A stretch of DNA of 64,000 nucleotides from Acidimicrobiales bacterium (GTDB taxonomy: Bacteria; Actinomycetota; Acidimicrobiia; Acidimicrobiales; SZUA-35), in the NCBI GenBank assembly GCA_041394265.1, contig JAWKIO010000005.1, positions 4,216,001 to 4,280,000 on the forward strand. Direction: 5' to 3'. The stretch's first letter is position 1. The number at the start of each line of letters is the position of its first letter. Both the position numbers and the translations under genes were made by a program. The notes under the pieces were generated by a model. That model was not told the origin of the DNA and ran no database searches. It worked only from the letters and a program-made list of their open reading frames with translations. Shown here piece after piece: positions 41,673-50,019 of the stretch.

Positions 41673-42163
41673 TCCCGTGTGTGGTGCTCAGGATCGACGC
41701 GGTCGTGGCCACCACGCAGCTCGCGGTCGGCCTGGCGGAAGGCGGCCGTGATCGGCGTGTCAGGTCGCAACGGGCTGGTCCCCAGCAATGCTCGTAGGCC
41801 CACGCCCGGAGCGAGCGCGTCGAGCACCCCATTGACGGCCATGTTGATGCCGTCGGTGAAGGCCACACGCTGGATCGGTGGGAGGTCGAACACGACCATG
41901 CCCAGCTCGCCGGCGTCGAGCGTGGCGATCAGATCGGTCGAGCGGATCATCGCCGACACATGACGAGCGATGGTGGCGACGAGGTCGGCGTCGGTGACAG
42001 CCTCGCCATCGGCGTCTTCGAGCACGACGAGGAGCAGGAACGCCGACGGGCATCCCAGGTTCGTCAGGCGCGACTCGATGGTCGTGATCAGGGCGTGGCG
42101 ATCCAACACAGCCCCCTCCATCGGCACATCAGTGGTCGCACTTGAGGAACGGCGGGTCGTCAT
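41636..42163 (-). CDS. Degenerate GGDEF-like protein
   Basis: A 175-aa soluble protein with the fold pattern of a GGDEF domain. A strand with a hydrophobic core (FLLLVVLEDADG) is followed by VATIARHVSAMIRSTD and then DAGELGMVVFDLPP where GGDEF-x-x-x-LP would stand. The signature is DAGEL, so cyclase activity is not expected; it might bind GTP or c-di-GMP or act in protein contacts. Its ATG overlaps the selO stop (ATGA), making a selO-GGDEF-like operon. Its 3' end overlaps the response-regulator gene on the other strand by 37 bp. Confidence 0.65.
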   Translation of the reverse strand: MTTRRSSSATTDVPMEGAVLDRHALITTIESRLTNLGCPSAFLLLVVLEDADGEAVTDADLVATIARHVSAMIRSTDLIATLDAGELGMVVFDLPPIQRVAFTDGINMAVNGVLDALAPGVGLRALLGTSPLRPDTPITAAFRQADRELRGGHDRVDPEHHTRDQLAASGPISVG

Positions 42164-43830
42164 GAGCTACAGGAAAGCATCGAACAGCCCGGACGCGTCC
42201 GCGCCCAATCCGGTCGCTTCGCTGCCAGGTGTTCCATCGCCGGCTGTTCGTCATACGGATGCCGGAGCGTGTCGAGCAGCTCGGCGATCTTCGATGCATC
42301 ACCGGCTTCGGCGGCGTCGATCGCGAGTTGGGCGAGGTAGTTGCGCAGCACGTACTTGGGGTTGACCGCGTTCATCGCCGCTCGGCGGTCGGCGGCACTT
42401 GGCGCTGTGTCGCCGAGGGACGCAAGCCGCTCGGCGAGCGCATCGAGCCAGGCATCGATCCCGGCCCGTACGTCGTCGGTGAGCTGTTCGGGCTGGTAGT
42501 AGGCATCGAGCAGGGGAGTGAAGCGCTGGTCGCCCTCGGCATCGAGATCGACGTCGGCCAGGCGGCGGTAGAAGATCGTCATGTCGGTCTCGGCCGATTG
42601 GAGGACCGCAACGACCCCTTCGATGAGGGCGTCGTCGGTGGCCGGATCGAACGACGGCAGACCGAGCTTCGCTGCCATCATCTGCTGGTAGCCGGCCTGG
42701 TAGCGGTCGACGAACGAATCGAGCGCCGCCTGTAGGGGCTCGACATCGCCGATGAGTGGCAGCAGCGCGGCGCCGAGTTGGGCGAGGTTCCAGTGTGCGA
42801 TCTGCGGCTGTTGGCCGAAGCGATAGCGTCGGTGCTGGGCGTCGGTGGTGTTCGGCGTCCAGGACGGGTCGAAGTCCTCGAGCCAACCGTAGGGGCCGTA
42901 GTCGATCGTGAGCCCGAGGATCGAGAGGTTGTCGGTGTTCATCACACCGTGAACGAACCCGACCCGCATCCACTCCACCATGAGGTCGGCCGTGCGATCG
43001 CTGACTCGGGCGAAGAGGGCGGTGTAGGCCGCGGCCGAGTCGTCGGGCGTGGCCGGCGTCAGGTCGGGCTCATGACGTTCGATCGTGTGGTCGAGCAAGG
43101 CACGGAGCAGATCGAGTTCGCCTCGAGACGCCGGGAGTTGATAGTTGCCGAAACGAAGGAAGCTCGGAGCGACCCGGCAGACCACGGCGCCGAGTTCGGC
43201 CTCGGGGCGGCCGTCATAGAACATGTCTCGCACGACCTTGTCGCCGGTCAATGCCAGGCTCAACGCCCGAGTGGTGGGCACGCCGAGTGCGTGCATCGCC
43301 TCGCTGCAGAGGTATTCGCGGACCGACGAGCGGAGCACGGCCAGGCCATCGGCGCCTCGCGAGTACGGGGTGCGCCCGGCGCCCTTCAACTGCAGCGTCC
43401 AGCGCTCGCCTGCGTCGGTCTCGATCTCGCCGAGGGCGATGGCGCGGCCGTCGCCGAGCTGGCCTGCCCAGTTGCCGAACTGGTGGCCGCCGTAGGCCAT
43501 GGCGTAGGGATCAGATCCGGGAAGCAACTCGTTGCCGGTGACCACACGAGTGAACTGTTCGGTGTCGGCGACCGCATGGTCGAGCCCGAGCTCGTCGAGC
43601 ATGTCGGTCGAGACCGACAGCAGGCTGGGCGCGCTGGTGGGTGTCGGCTGCACCCGGGAATACGCTGCGCCGAGCACCTGTCGCGACACGACTCGCTCGT
43701 CGGGATCGGCCGGCAGCTCGTTGACGAAGCTGTTGGTGAAGCGGAGGTCGTCGAGCCGGCGGCCACCTCGGGCCGGTGCGGATTTGTCGACAGTCGAGGA
43801 CGTGGGCAGGTCGGGTCGTGAAGCATCCAT
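42160..43830 (-). CDS. selO: Protein adenylyltransferase SelO
   Basis: A 556-aa pseudokinase-fold enzyme (UPF0061/YdiU) that attaches AMP to Ser, Thr or Tyr of proteins and is linked to redox homeostasis. Diagnostic segments are GGHQFGNWAGQLGDGRAI, LKGAGRTPYSRGADG, FVHGVMNTDNLSILG and DYGPYGWLEDFDPSWTPN. The C-terminus ends CSMLSCSS, the usual bacterial ending with Cys where eukaryotic SelO may have selenocysteine. ATG at 43830. A GGDEF-like gene follows with a 4-bp overlap, an unusual partner. The diguanylate cyclase gene upstream is on the same strand. Confidence 0.94.
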   Translation of the reverse strand: MDASRPDLPTSSTVDKSAPARGGRRLDDLRFTNSFVNELPADPDERVVSRQVLGAAYSRVQPTPTSAPSLLSVSTDMLDELGLDHAVADTEQFTRVVTGNELLPGSDPYAMAYGGHQFGNWAGQLGDGRAIALGEIETDAGERWTLQLKGAGRTPYSRGADGLAVLRSSVREYLCSEAMHALGVPTTRALSLALTGDKVVRDMFYDGRPEAELGAVVCRVAPSFLRFGNYQLPASRGELDLLRALLDHTIERHEPDLTPATPDDSAAAYTALFARVSDRTADLMVEWMRVGFVHGVMNTDNLSILGLTIDYGPYGWLEDFDPSWTPNTTDAQHRRYRFGQQPQIAHWNLAQLGAALLPLIGDVEPLQAALDSFVDRYQAGYQQMMAAKLGLPSFDPATDDALIEGVVAVLQSAETDMTIFYRRLADVDLDAEGDQRFTPLLDAYYQPEQLTDDVRAGIDAWLDALAERLASLGDTAPSAADRRAAMNAVNPKYVLRNYLAQLAIDAAEAGDASKIAELLDTLRHPYDEQPAMEHLAAKRPDWARTRPGCSMLSCSS

Positions 43831-43912
43831 GTACGTGGAGACAACACGACGGCGCCGACGAGTATTTCGTGCTCGTACCGGTGAGCCACCGATCTCGGCG
43901 GGCTCGTGCCGA

Positions 43913-46252
43913 TCAGGTCGCCGGCGACCCGGCGATGCAGACCTGGTTGCGGCCTCGTTCCTTGGCATCGTAGAGGGCGCCGTCGGCTCGCTCGATGATG
44001 TCGCTCACCCCCGGTCCGGTGTCGGCAACACCGATCGAAATCGTGACCCGGCCGCCGGGTTGGTTCTCACCCCCGGGAATGGTGGCCTCTTCGACGGCGG
44101 CACGAACCCGCTCGGCAACGAGCCCTGCCTCGGCCGCCGAGGCGCCGGGCAGCAACACACAGAACTCCTCACCCCCGTAGCGGTAGACACGATCCTCGGG
44201 CCGCACATGGGCGGCGATCGCCTGCGCCACGGATTGGAGGGCGACGTCACCGGCGGCGTGGCCGTTGGTGTCGTTGAAGTTCTTGAAGTGATCGACATCG
44301 ATCATCACGTACGAAGCCACGTGGGTCGCTCGAAGGGCGGTGATGTCACGATCCAGGCTGCGGCGGTTGGCGAGGCCGGTGAGGGCGTCGAGTTCGGCGA
44401 GCGCCGTCGCCGAGCCGTGGGTCTGGGCGGCCAGGAGGGCGGACCCGACGAGTGGCGCCAGCATCTCGAGCGCATCGAGTTCGGCCGGATTGAACTGGCG
44501 GGTGGGCCGCCGCACGACCATGAGTGCGCCGATGACCGACCCGTCGGCGACGATCGCCACCGCCGCCATCGCAGCGGGAACCTCGACCAGCGCGGCGTCG
44601 TCGGAGGTCACCTGGCTGATCGTCCGCCCGGTGTCGACCACACGGCGCAGAACACTCGTCTCGAGATCGTCGGCCGAGAACAGCTCGCTCGGAGCGCTCG
44701 CCATCGGTGTGATGCCTTCGGCCGTGCGTCGCAGCAGGATGCCGCCCTCGGCCTTGACGAGATTCCGGGCCTCGGCGACGGCGATCCTTGCGATTTCGGC
44801 GCCATCGAGCGAGGCAGTCATGCGGCGGCTGGCATCGAGCAACTCGACCAACGAGCCTGGCTCCTCCCGAGGCGGAGCGATGGGGAGGGTGACGACCTCG
44901 GCCGGCCGTGAGGCCGCCGGAGCCGATGGCGCCGAAGGTTCCACGGTGGTCCCGTCGGCCCCCGGGCGACGGCGAGCGAGCGCAACGGCGAGTCCACCGA
45001 CCATGGCCAAGACGGCGACGCCGGCGGCCACGAAAAGGCCGATGGGCGTCCCGGCCTCGTCGCTCGACGCGGCCTGGTCTTCGCCGGCGTCGCTCGTCGT
45101 GGCGTCGGTGTCGACCAAGGCGAGGTCGGGTGTCGTCGTTGCAGTTGGCTCGGCGATGGTGGTCGACGGCGTCGTGACCTCGTCGAAGAGCTCGGGGTCG
45201 GCGAAGAGCGCCACGAAGTCGAACACGGCCGTGTCGTCGGCGAGGTAGCTCTCGTCGGACTCGTCCGTTCGCTCGGCGCCACCCCGCATCAGGAGATCGG
45301 CAACGGCGTCGAGCCAGGGGAGAGGATCGACGAACGCGGTCTCGCCGTCCACGAGCCGGTCGGCGAGGTGCTGCTCCACGTCCTCCAACACCCACCGGAG
45401 GTTCTCGCTCGGTTCGCGGTCGAGTTGGTCGACGAGGGCGGGAAGCTCGTCGGCGAGGCCGGCGAGCTCACGGCGATAGCCGGCGTCGTCAAGTCCACCG
45501 CTCGGGATCGTGCGAGCAAGGTCGGCGATGATGAGATTCAGCCCCGGGTCCTCGTCGCGTGCGAACGCGCCGAGTTCGGCGAGCGCGTCCATGCCGAGTA
45601 CGAGTCGTCCGGCGATGGCTCGGTGCAGTTCACTTCGATCGTTGCCGGGTGACGAGGCGTCGACGCTCTCGTCGGGGACCGGCGCCGTCGGTGCGATGTC
45701 ATCCACCACGTCGCTTCGGCTGTAGGCCCAGGGGCCGCTCGACGGCGTTGAGGTGGCCGAGACGAGCGCCGCCGACCGCGTGGTCGTCGACGTCGTCCAG
45801 CTCGGATCGTTCGCGTAGGGATCCGTCATGTAGGGATCGTTGGCGTAGGGATCGTCCATGTATGGATCCGTCATGTACGGATCGTCCATGTATGGATCGT
45901 TGGCGTAGGGATCGTTCATGTATGGATCCGAGTCGTACGGATCGTTCATGTACGGGTCTGAGTCGTACGGATCCGAGTAGTACGGATCCGAGTCGTACGG
46001 ATCGCTCGCGTAGGGGTCACCGGCGTACGGATCGGTCCAGTACGGGTCGGAACACGAGGGATCGACGGACGGGTCGCAGGCAACGGCCGCCGTGGGAGCG
46101 ACGACCATCGCTGCAACGGCGAGCACGAACCCGAGCACACCGCTTCCCGCCCGCTGACGCCGCAACCTCGACGGGTGGACAGCGCCACGAGGTCGAACGG
46201 CCAACAGCCGCCCGTCATCGACGCGCCTCTCGAGATCCCTCACCAGTGCCAT
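43913..46252 (-). CDS. Membrane diguanylate cyclase with extracellular DPY repeat array
   Basis: A 779-aa protein. A basic N-terminus and hydrophobic helix (about 38-58, ending VAPTAAVAC) act as signal or anchor. Residues 69-148 are sixteen tandem DPYxx pentapeptides. A helical outer domain (about 200-345), a Thr-rich linker and a transmembrane helix (about 404-426) follow. Inside are a GAF-like domain (about 465-605) and a GGDEF domain with LDALTGLANRRSLDRD, GGEEF (693-697) and an I-site RPED five residues before it, so it should make c-di-GMP with product inhibition. The start is uncertain: ATG at 46252, or 46264, or a later TTG giving a shorter signal. It is divergent from an acyl-CoA dehydrogenase. 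Confidence 0.88.
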   Translation of the reverse strand: MALVRDLERRVDDGRLLAVRPRGAVHPSRLRRQRAGSGVLGFVLAVAAMVVAPTAAVACDPSVDPSCSDPYWTDPYAGDPYASDPYDSDPYYSDPYDSDPYMNDPYDSDPYMNDPYANDPYMDDPYMTDPYMDDPYANDPYMTDPYANDPSWTTSTTTRSAALVSATSTPSSGPWAYSRSDVVDDIAPTAPVPDESVDASSPGNDRSELHRAIAGRLVLGMDALAELGAFARDEDPGLNLIIADLARTIPSGGLDDAGYRRELAGLADELPALVDQLDREPSENLRWVLEDVEQHLADRLVDGETAFVDPLPWLDAVADLLMRGGAERTDESDESYLADDTAVFDFVALFADPELFDEVTTPSTTIAEPTATTTPDLALVDTDATTSDAGEDQAASSDEAGTPIGLFVAAGVAVLAMVGGLAVALARRRPGADGTTVEPSAPSAPAASRPAEVVTLPIAPPREEPGSLVELLDASRRMTASLDGAEIARIAVAEARNLVKAEGGILLRRTAEGITPMASAPSELFSADDLETSVLRRVVDTGRTISQVTSDDAALVEVPAAMAAVAIVADGSVIGALMVVRRPTRQFNPAELDALEMLAPLVGSALLAAQTHGSATALAELDALTGLANRRSLDRDITALRATHVASYVMIDVDHFKNFNDTNGHAAGDVALQSVAQAIAAHVRPEDRVYRYGGEEFCVLLPGASAAEAGLVAERVRAAVEEATIPGGENQPGGRVTISIGVADTGPGVSDIIERADGALYDAKERGRNQVCIAGSPAT
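45803..46048 (-). repeat. 15-bp tandem repeats encoding DPY pentapeptides
   Basis: About sixteen in-frame 15-bp units encode Asp-Pro-Tyr plus two variable residues (MN, AN, DS, MD, MT and others). Codon choice is very uniform, so the DNA repeat could expand or contract by slippage. Confidence 0.9.
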
Positions 46253-46422
46253 GGAGTGAACCATCGGCCGATCGGTGCCCGTGGTGTAGATCGTGATCTG
46301 GGTCGAACGAACCATTTCCGTCGTTCTGGCCGGTCGTCGGTCGGTGTGATCGCCGATTTCGTCGTCGGCGATGATCGCTCTAGGGTCCGGTGATCCGTTC
46401 GACGACGACGCTGGGGGCAGCA

Positions 46423-47721
46423 ATGAGCTGGGACTTCGAGACCGAGGCAGATTTCCAAGAGAAGCTCGACTGGGTGGACCGATTCGTGCGAGAGGAGATC
46501 GAGCCCCTCGACATGATCCTCGAGGATCCCTACGACAAGAGCGACAAGGTCGCCATGGGCATCGTGAAGCCCTTGCAGCAGCAGGTGAAGGATGCCGGAC
46601 TCTGGGCGTGCCACCTCGGTCCCGAACTCGGCGGCCAGGGCTATGGCCAGGTCAAGCTCGCTCTCCTGAACGAACTCCTGGGGCGCACTCGCTGGGCGCC
46701 GTCGGTGTTCGGCGCCCAGGCGCCCGACTCGGGCAACGCCGAGATCCTGGCCCACTACGGCACCGACGAGCAGAAGGCTCGGTTCCTCCAACCGTTGCTC
46801 GACGGCGAGATCTCGTCTTGCTATTCGATGACCGAGCCGCACGCCGGTGCCGACCCGACGCTGTTCGAGACCACCGCCGTTCGCGACGGCGACGAGTGGG
46901 TGATCAATGGCTACAAGTGGTTCTCGTCCAACGCCCGGTTCGCCAGCTTCTACATCACGATGGTCGTGACCAACACCGAGGTCAGCGCCTATCAGGGGAT
47001 GTCGATGTTCATCATCCCGGCCGATACTCCGGGCATCAAGATCATCCGCAATGTCGGCGTCGGCACCGAGCCCGAGAGCGAAGCGTCGCACGGCTATCTC
47101 CACTACGAAAATGTGAGAGTTCCCGCCGACCACTTGCTCGGTGGTGAGGGGCAGGGGTTCGTGATCGCCCAGACCCGCCTGGGCGGCGGTCGTATCCATC
47201 ACGCCATGCGCACCATCGCTCAGGTGAAGCGGGCGTTCGACATGATGTGTGAGCGGGCATTGAGCCGCGAAACTCGGCACGGGTCGCTCGCCACGCTGCA
47301 GATGACCCAGGAGAAGGTTGCCGACAGCTGGATCCAGATCGAGCAGTTCCGTCTGCTCGTGCTGCGGACCGCCTGGCTCATCGACAAGCACCAGGACTAC
47401 AAGCGGGTCCGCCACGACATTGCTGCGGTGAAGGCAGCGATGCCGACGGTCTACTTCGATGTCGTGCAGCGGGCGATGCAGCTGCACGGTGCGCTCGGCA
47501 TCTCCAACGAGATGCCCTTCTCTTCGATGATGGTCGGCGCGCAGGTGATGGCCATCGCCGATGGTCCCACCGAAGTCCACAAGGTCACGCTCGCACGCCA
47601 GGTACTCAAGCAGCACACGGCCCACGAGGGTCTGTGGCCGTCGGCTCACATCCCCACTCGACGAGAGGCGGCCATCGCTCGGTATGCCGATGCGATCGAG
47701 GCCATCGTCGGCAACGAGTGA
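46423..47721 (+). CDS. Acyl-CoA dehydrogenase family protein
   Basis: A 432-aa flavin enzyme. It has PELGGQGYGQVK, SMTEPHAGADPTLFETTAVRDGDEW, GYKWFSSNARF and a C-terminal domain with QLHGALGISNEMPFSSM and ADGPTEVHKVTLARQVL, the pattern of longer FadE/ACAD11-like dehydrogenases. ATG at 46423 has a G-rich stretch (GGGGGC) just upstream; the frame opens at GTG 46390. A TAGGGT box at 46381-46386 would start transcription a few bases downstream and give a short leader. The next gene, another acyl-CoA dehydrogenase, follows after 82 bp on the same strand, so they may form a heteromeric or sequential pair. Confidence 0.9.
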   Translation: MSWDFETEADFQEKLDWVDRFVREEIEPLDMILEDPYDKSDKVAMGIVKPLQQQVKDAGLWACHLGPELGGQGYGQVKLALLNELLGRTRWAPSVFGAQAPDSGNAEILAHYGTDEQKARFLQPLLDGEISSCYSMTEPHAGADPTLFETTAVRDGDEWVINGYKWFSSNARFASFYITMVVTNTEVSAYQGMSMFIIPADTPGIKIIRNVGVGTEPESEASHGYLHYENVRVPADHLLGGEGQGFVIAQTRLGGGRIHHAMRTIAQVKRAFDMMCERALSRETRHGSLATLQMTQEKVADSWIQIEQFRLLVLRTAWLIDKHQDYKRVRHDIAAVKAAMPTVYFDVVQRAMQLHGALGISNEMPFSSMMVGAQVMAIADGPTEVHKVTLARQVLKQHTAHEGLWPSAHIPTRREAAIARYADAIEAIVGNE

Positions 47722-47803
47722 TCCGCCACGGTCGCAGGCCGGTCCTGCGATCGATGTCCCTGCACCACCACACTTCCCGTTCCAGCACCCGAAAGTCCTC
47801 ACC

Positions 47804-49030
47804 ATGACCGACCTTGCAGCATCCGCGCCCTCCACCGACGCCGACATCGTCAACGCCGCCGTCGACGCCCTTCTCGCCGAGCATGACCCTTCGACCGAGT
47901 CGTACGCCGAGTTCCGCGGCCATCAGTTCGATGCCGGGTTGGCGTTCCTCCACTTCCCGAAGGGCCATGGCGGGCTCGGGTTGCGACCCGAGCTGCAGCG
48001 CATCGTCGAGCAGCGCCTGCGTGAGGCCGGTGCCAAGCCGATGAACCAGGCGCAGTTCTTCATGTACCTGGCGGGGCCGACCATCGTGACGCATGGATCC
48101 GACGCCCAGAAGGAACGCTTCCTCCGCCCGATGTTCACCGGCGAGGAGCGGTGGTGCCAGCTGTTCAGCGAGCCTGGCGCCGGGAGCGACTTCGCCGGCC
48201 TTGCCGCTCGGGCAATTCGTGACGGTGACGAGTGGACCGTCAACGGGCAGAAGGTCTGGAACACGATGGCCCACCTTGCAGACTGGGGCATGCTGGTCAC
48301 TCGTTCCGACCCGAACACGCCAAAGCACAAGGGCATGACCTACTTCGCGCTCGACATGAAGTCCGAAGGTGTCGAGGTGCGGCCTTTGCGTCAGATCACC
48401 GGTGAGGCCGAGTTCAACGAGGTCTATCTCACCGATGTCCGTGTGCCCGATGCCAACCGCATCGGTGACGAGGGTGACGGCTGGCGGGTGTCGCTCACCA
48501 CGCTGATGAACGAGCGAAACGCCATCGGCTCGGGCACGGGCGGTGGACCACCCAAGCGTGGGTCGGGTGCGATCGGTGCGGTCGTCGACATCTGGAACTC
48601 GCTGCCCGAGGATCGCAAGACCCCGGTGAAGCGAGATGCCGTCATGAAGGAATGGGTCAAGGCCGAGGTGCTGCGTCTGACCAACATGCGTGGTGCTGCC
48701 AACCGCAAGGCCGGCAATCCAGGTCCGGAGATGTCGGTCGCCAAGCTGGCGGCGGCCGACGTCAACAAGTCATGTATGGAGCTGGCGGTCACGCTGCAGG
48801 GCCCGGCCGGGCTCGTCGACTTCGACTACACGTTCCGTCGGCCCGAGGACCTGTCGGTGTCGGGCATCGAGAACGGCGTCGGTCACTCGTTCCTTCGCGT
48901 GCGGGCCAACTCGATCGAGGGCGGTACGAGCGAGATCATGCGCAACATCGTCGGGGAGCAGGTTCTCGGCCTGCCCGGCGAGCCCCGGGTCGACAAGTCG
49001 GTCAACTGGATCGACGTCCCCCGCAACTGA
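47804..49030 (+). CDS. Acyl-CoA dehydrogenase family protein
   Basis: A 408-aa flavin enzyme related to the one at 34451-35695. It shares CQLFSEPGAGSDFAGLAARA, DEWTVNGQKVWNTMAH and a C-terminus with EGGTSEIMRNIVGEQVLGLPGEP. The N-terminal helical domain starts after a short Ala/Ser/Asp-rich leader. The start is ATG at 47804; I see no strong ribosome site, and an earlier in-frame extension overlaps the previous gene. It is probably co-transcribed with the preceding dehydrogenase. The catalytic Glu is not placed with certainty. It converges on the phosphatase-like gene, 25 bp away. Confidence 0.9.
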   Translation: MTDLAASAPSTDADIVNAAVDALLAEHDPSTESYAEFRGHQFDAGLAFLHFPKGHGGLGLRPELQRIVEQRLREAGAKPMNQAQFFMYLAGPTIVTHGSDAQKERFLRPMFTGEERWCQLFSEPGAGSDFAGLAARAIRDGDEWTVNGQKVWNTMAHLADWGMLVTRSDPNTPKHKGMTYFALDMKSEGVEVRPLRQITGEAEFNEVYLTDVRVPDANRIGDEGDGWRVSLTTLMNERNAIGSGTGGGPPKRGSGAIGAVVDIWNSLPEDRKTPVKRDAVMKEWVKAEVLRLTNMRGAANRKAGNPGPEMSVAKLAAADVNKSCMELAVTLQGPAGLVDFDYTFRRPEDLSVSGIENGVGHSFLRVRANSIEGGTSEIMRNIVGEQVLGLPGEPRVDKSVNWIDVPRN

Positions 49031-49055
49031 CCGCCCGCCGGCGCGGGCGGCGTCG

Positions 49056-49895
49056 TCAGGCGAGGGCGGCTCGCACCCGTTCGAGCTCGGCTCGGTCGGT
49101 GCCGCCCCACGCCAGGTAGTCCTCGATCGAGCCGTAGTGCCGACGGATCCGATCGAGGAAGCCCCGCATGGTGGCGGGAACTGCCCCGAGCAGTTGGGCT
49201 TGTTCGCGGTCGCCGAATCCGATGGCTGCCAGGAGTGAACGTCGCTCGGTCATGGGGTTGTCTCGTTGCCCGTCGCCCTGTTGGGCGAGGGCGTCAGCCG
49301 ACCTCGCGTAGTCGAGCGCGATGAGGTGGTCATCGACACCGGCAAGCGCGAGCGCCAGCGCAGCGATGATGCCGGTGCGATCCTTGCCCAGCGTGGCGTG
49401 GAAGATCACGGGCTCGTTGTCCAACACCGAGGCGATGAGCTCGGCGATCGTCAGGGCGATGGCGCCGGAGTTCGACGCTGCGATGCCGAGGTAGAACTCG
49501 AGCATCAGGTCGCCACCGAGTTCGGAGCGCCGGTCGGCCAGGTGCTCGAGTTGTTCGAGCATCGGGATGTGGACGGTGACGATGTCGGGGTGCTCGAAGA
49601 CTCCGTCGGCCGATCGTTCACGGTCGGTTCGCAGGTCGAGGACGCGTCGAACACCAAGGTCGGCGACGAGCTGGGCGGCATCGTGCCCGCACCGGTGGAG
49701 ACCATCGGCTCGGTAGATCAGGCCGCTGCGCAGCCGAGCGTTGGCCGGCTTTGCCGATGCGAGGTCGCGAAGGTTACGCACCCCGCGCAGACCCAACATC
49801 GGGTCGTCGCGCCGCCCTCGATCGAGGTGTCGGCGACGATCGATCACGGTGTGGGTCGCTGCTGGCTGATCGGGAAACCCGTCCACGGCGCCCAC
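49056..49895 (-). CDS. Tyrosine-phosphatase-like protein lacking the catalytic cysteine
   Basis: A 279-aa protein of the actinobacterial tyrosine/lipid phosphatase family (PtpB-like). LRGVRNLRDL (about 35-44), RLRSGLIYRADGL and DLRTDRERS match the family. The P-loop reads HATLGKDRTG (166-175). The family motif is HCxAGKDRTG, so the nucleophilic Cys is Ala167 (codon GCC at 49395-49397), while Asp172 and Arg173 remain. I infer a substrate-trapping pseudophosphatase rather than an enzyme. The start at ATG 49895 has a GGTGGG-like site; ATG 49799 is an alternative. It is divergent from the phosphotransferase-galM pair. Confidence 0.8.
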   Translation of the reverse strand: MGAVDGFPDQPAATHTVIDRRRHLDRGRRDDPMLGLRGVRNLRDLASAKPANARLRSGLIYRADGLHRCGHDAAQLVADLGVRRVLDLRTDRERSADGVFEHPDIVTVHIPMLEQLEHLADRRSELGGDLMLEFYLGIAASNSGAIALTIAELIASVLDNEPVIFHATLGKDRTGIIAALALALAGVDDHLIALDYARSADALAQQGDGQRDNPMTERRSLLAAIGFGDREQAQLLGAVPATMRGFLDRIRRHYGSIEDYLAWGGTDRAELERVRAALA

Positions 49896-50007
49896 CGTAT
49901 GTCAGTTTCGTTGCAATTGCTGGCGAAGGCCGTCACCGAGCCGTCACGTGAAGGTGTATCGGTTCGGCGTCGTCGGGCATCAATTCGGCCGAGTCGCGGC
50001 CCTCCGC

Positions 50008-50013
50008 TAGGTT
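50008..50013 (+). promoter_or_regulatory. TAGGTT -10-like box
   Basis: TAGGTT ends six bases before GTG 50020 with no Shine-Dalgarno, as at other leaderless-type starts in the window. Confidence 0.4.
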
Positions 50014-50019
50014 TCCGAC

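Noticed and set aside
45803..46048. DPY-encoding DNA considered as a CRISPR array
   Set aside because: Units are 15 bp, contiguous and in frame, with no spacers.
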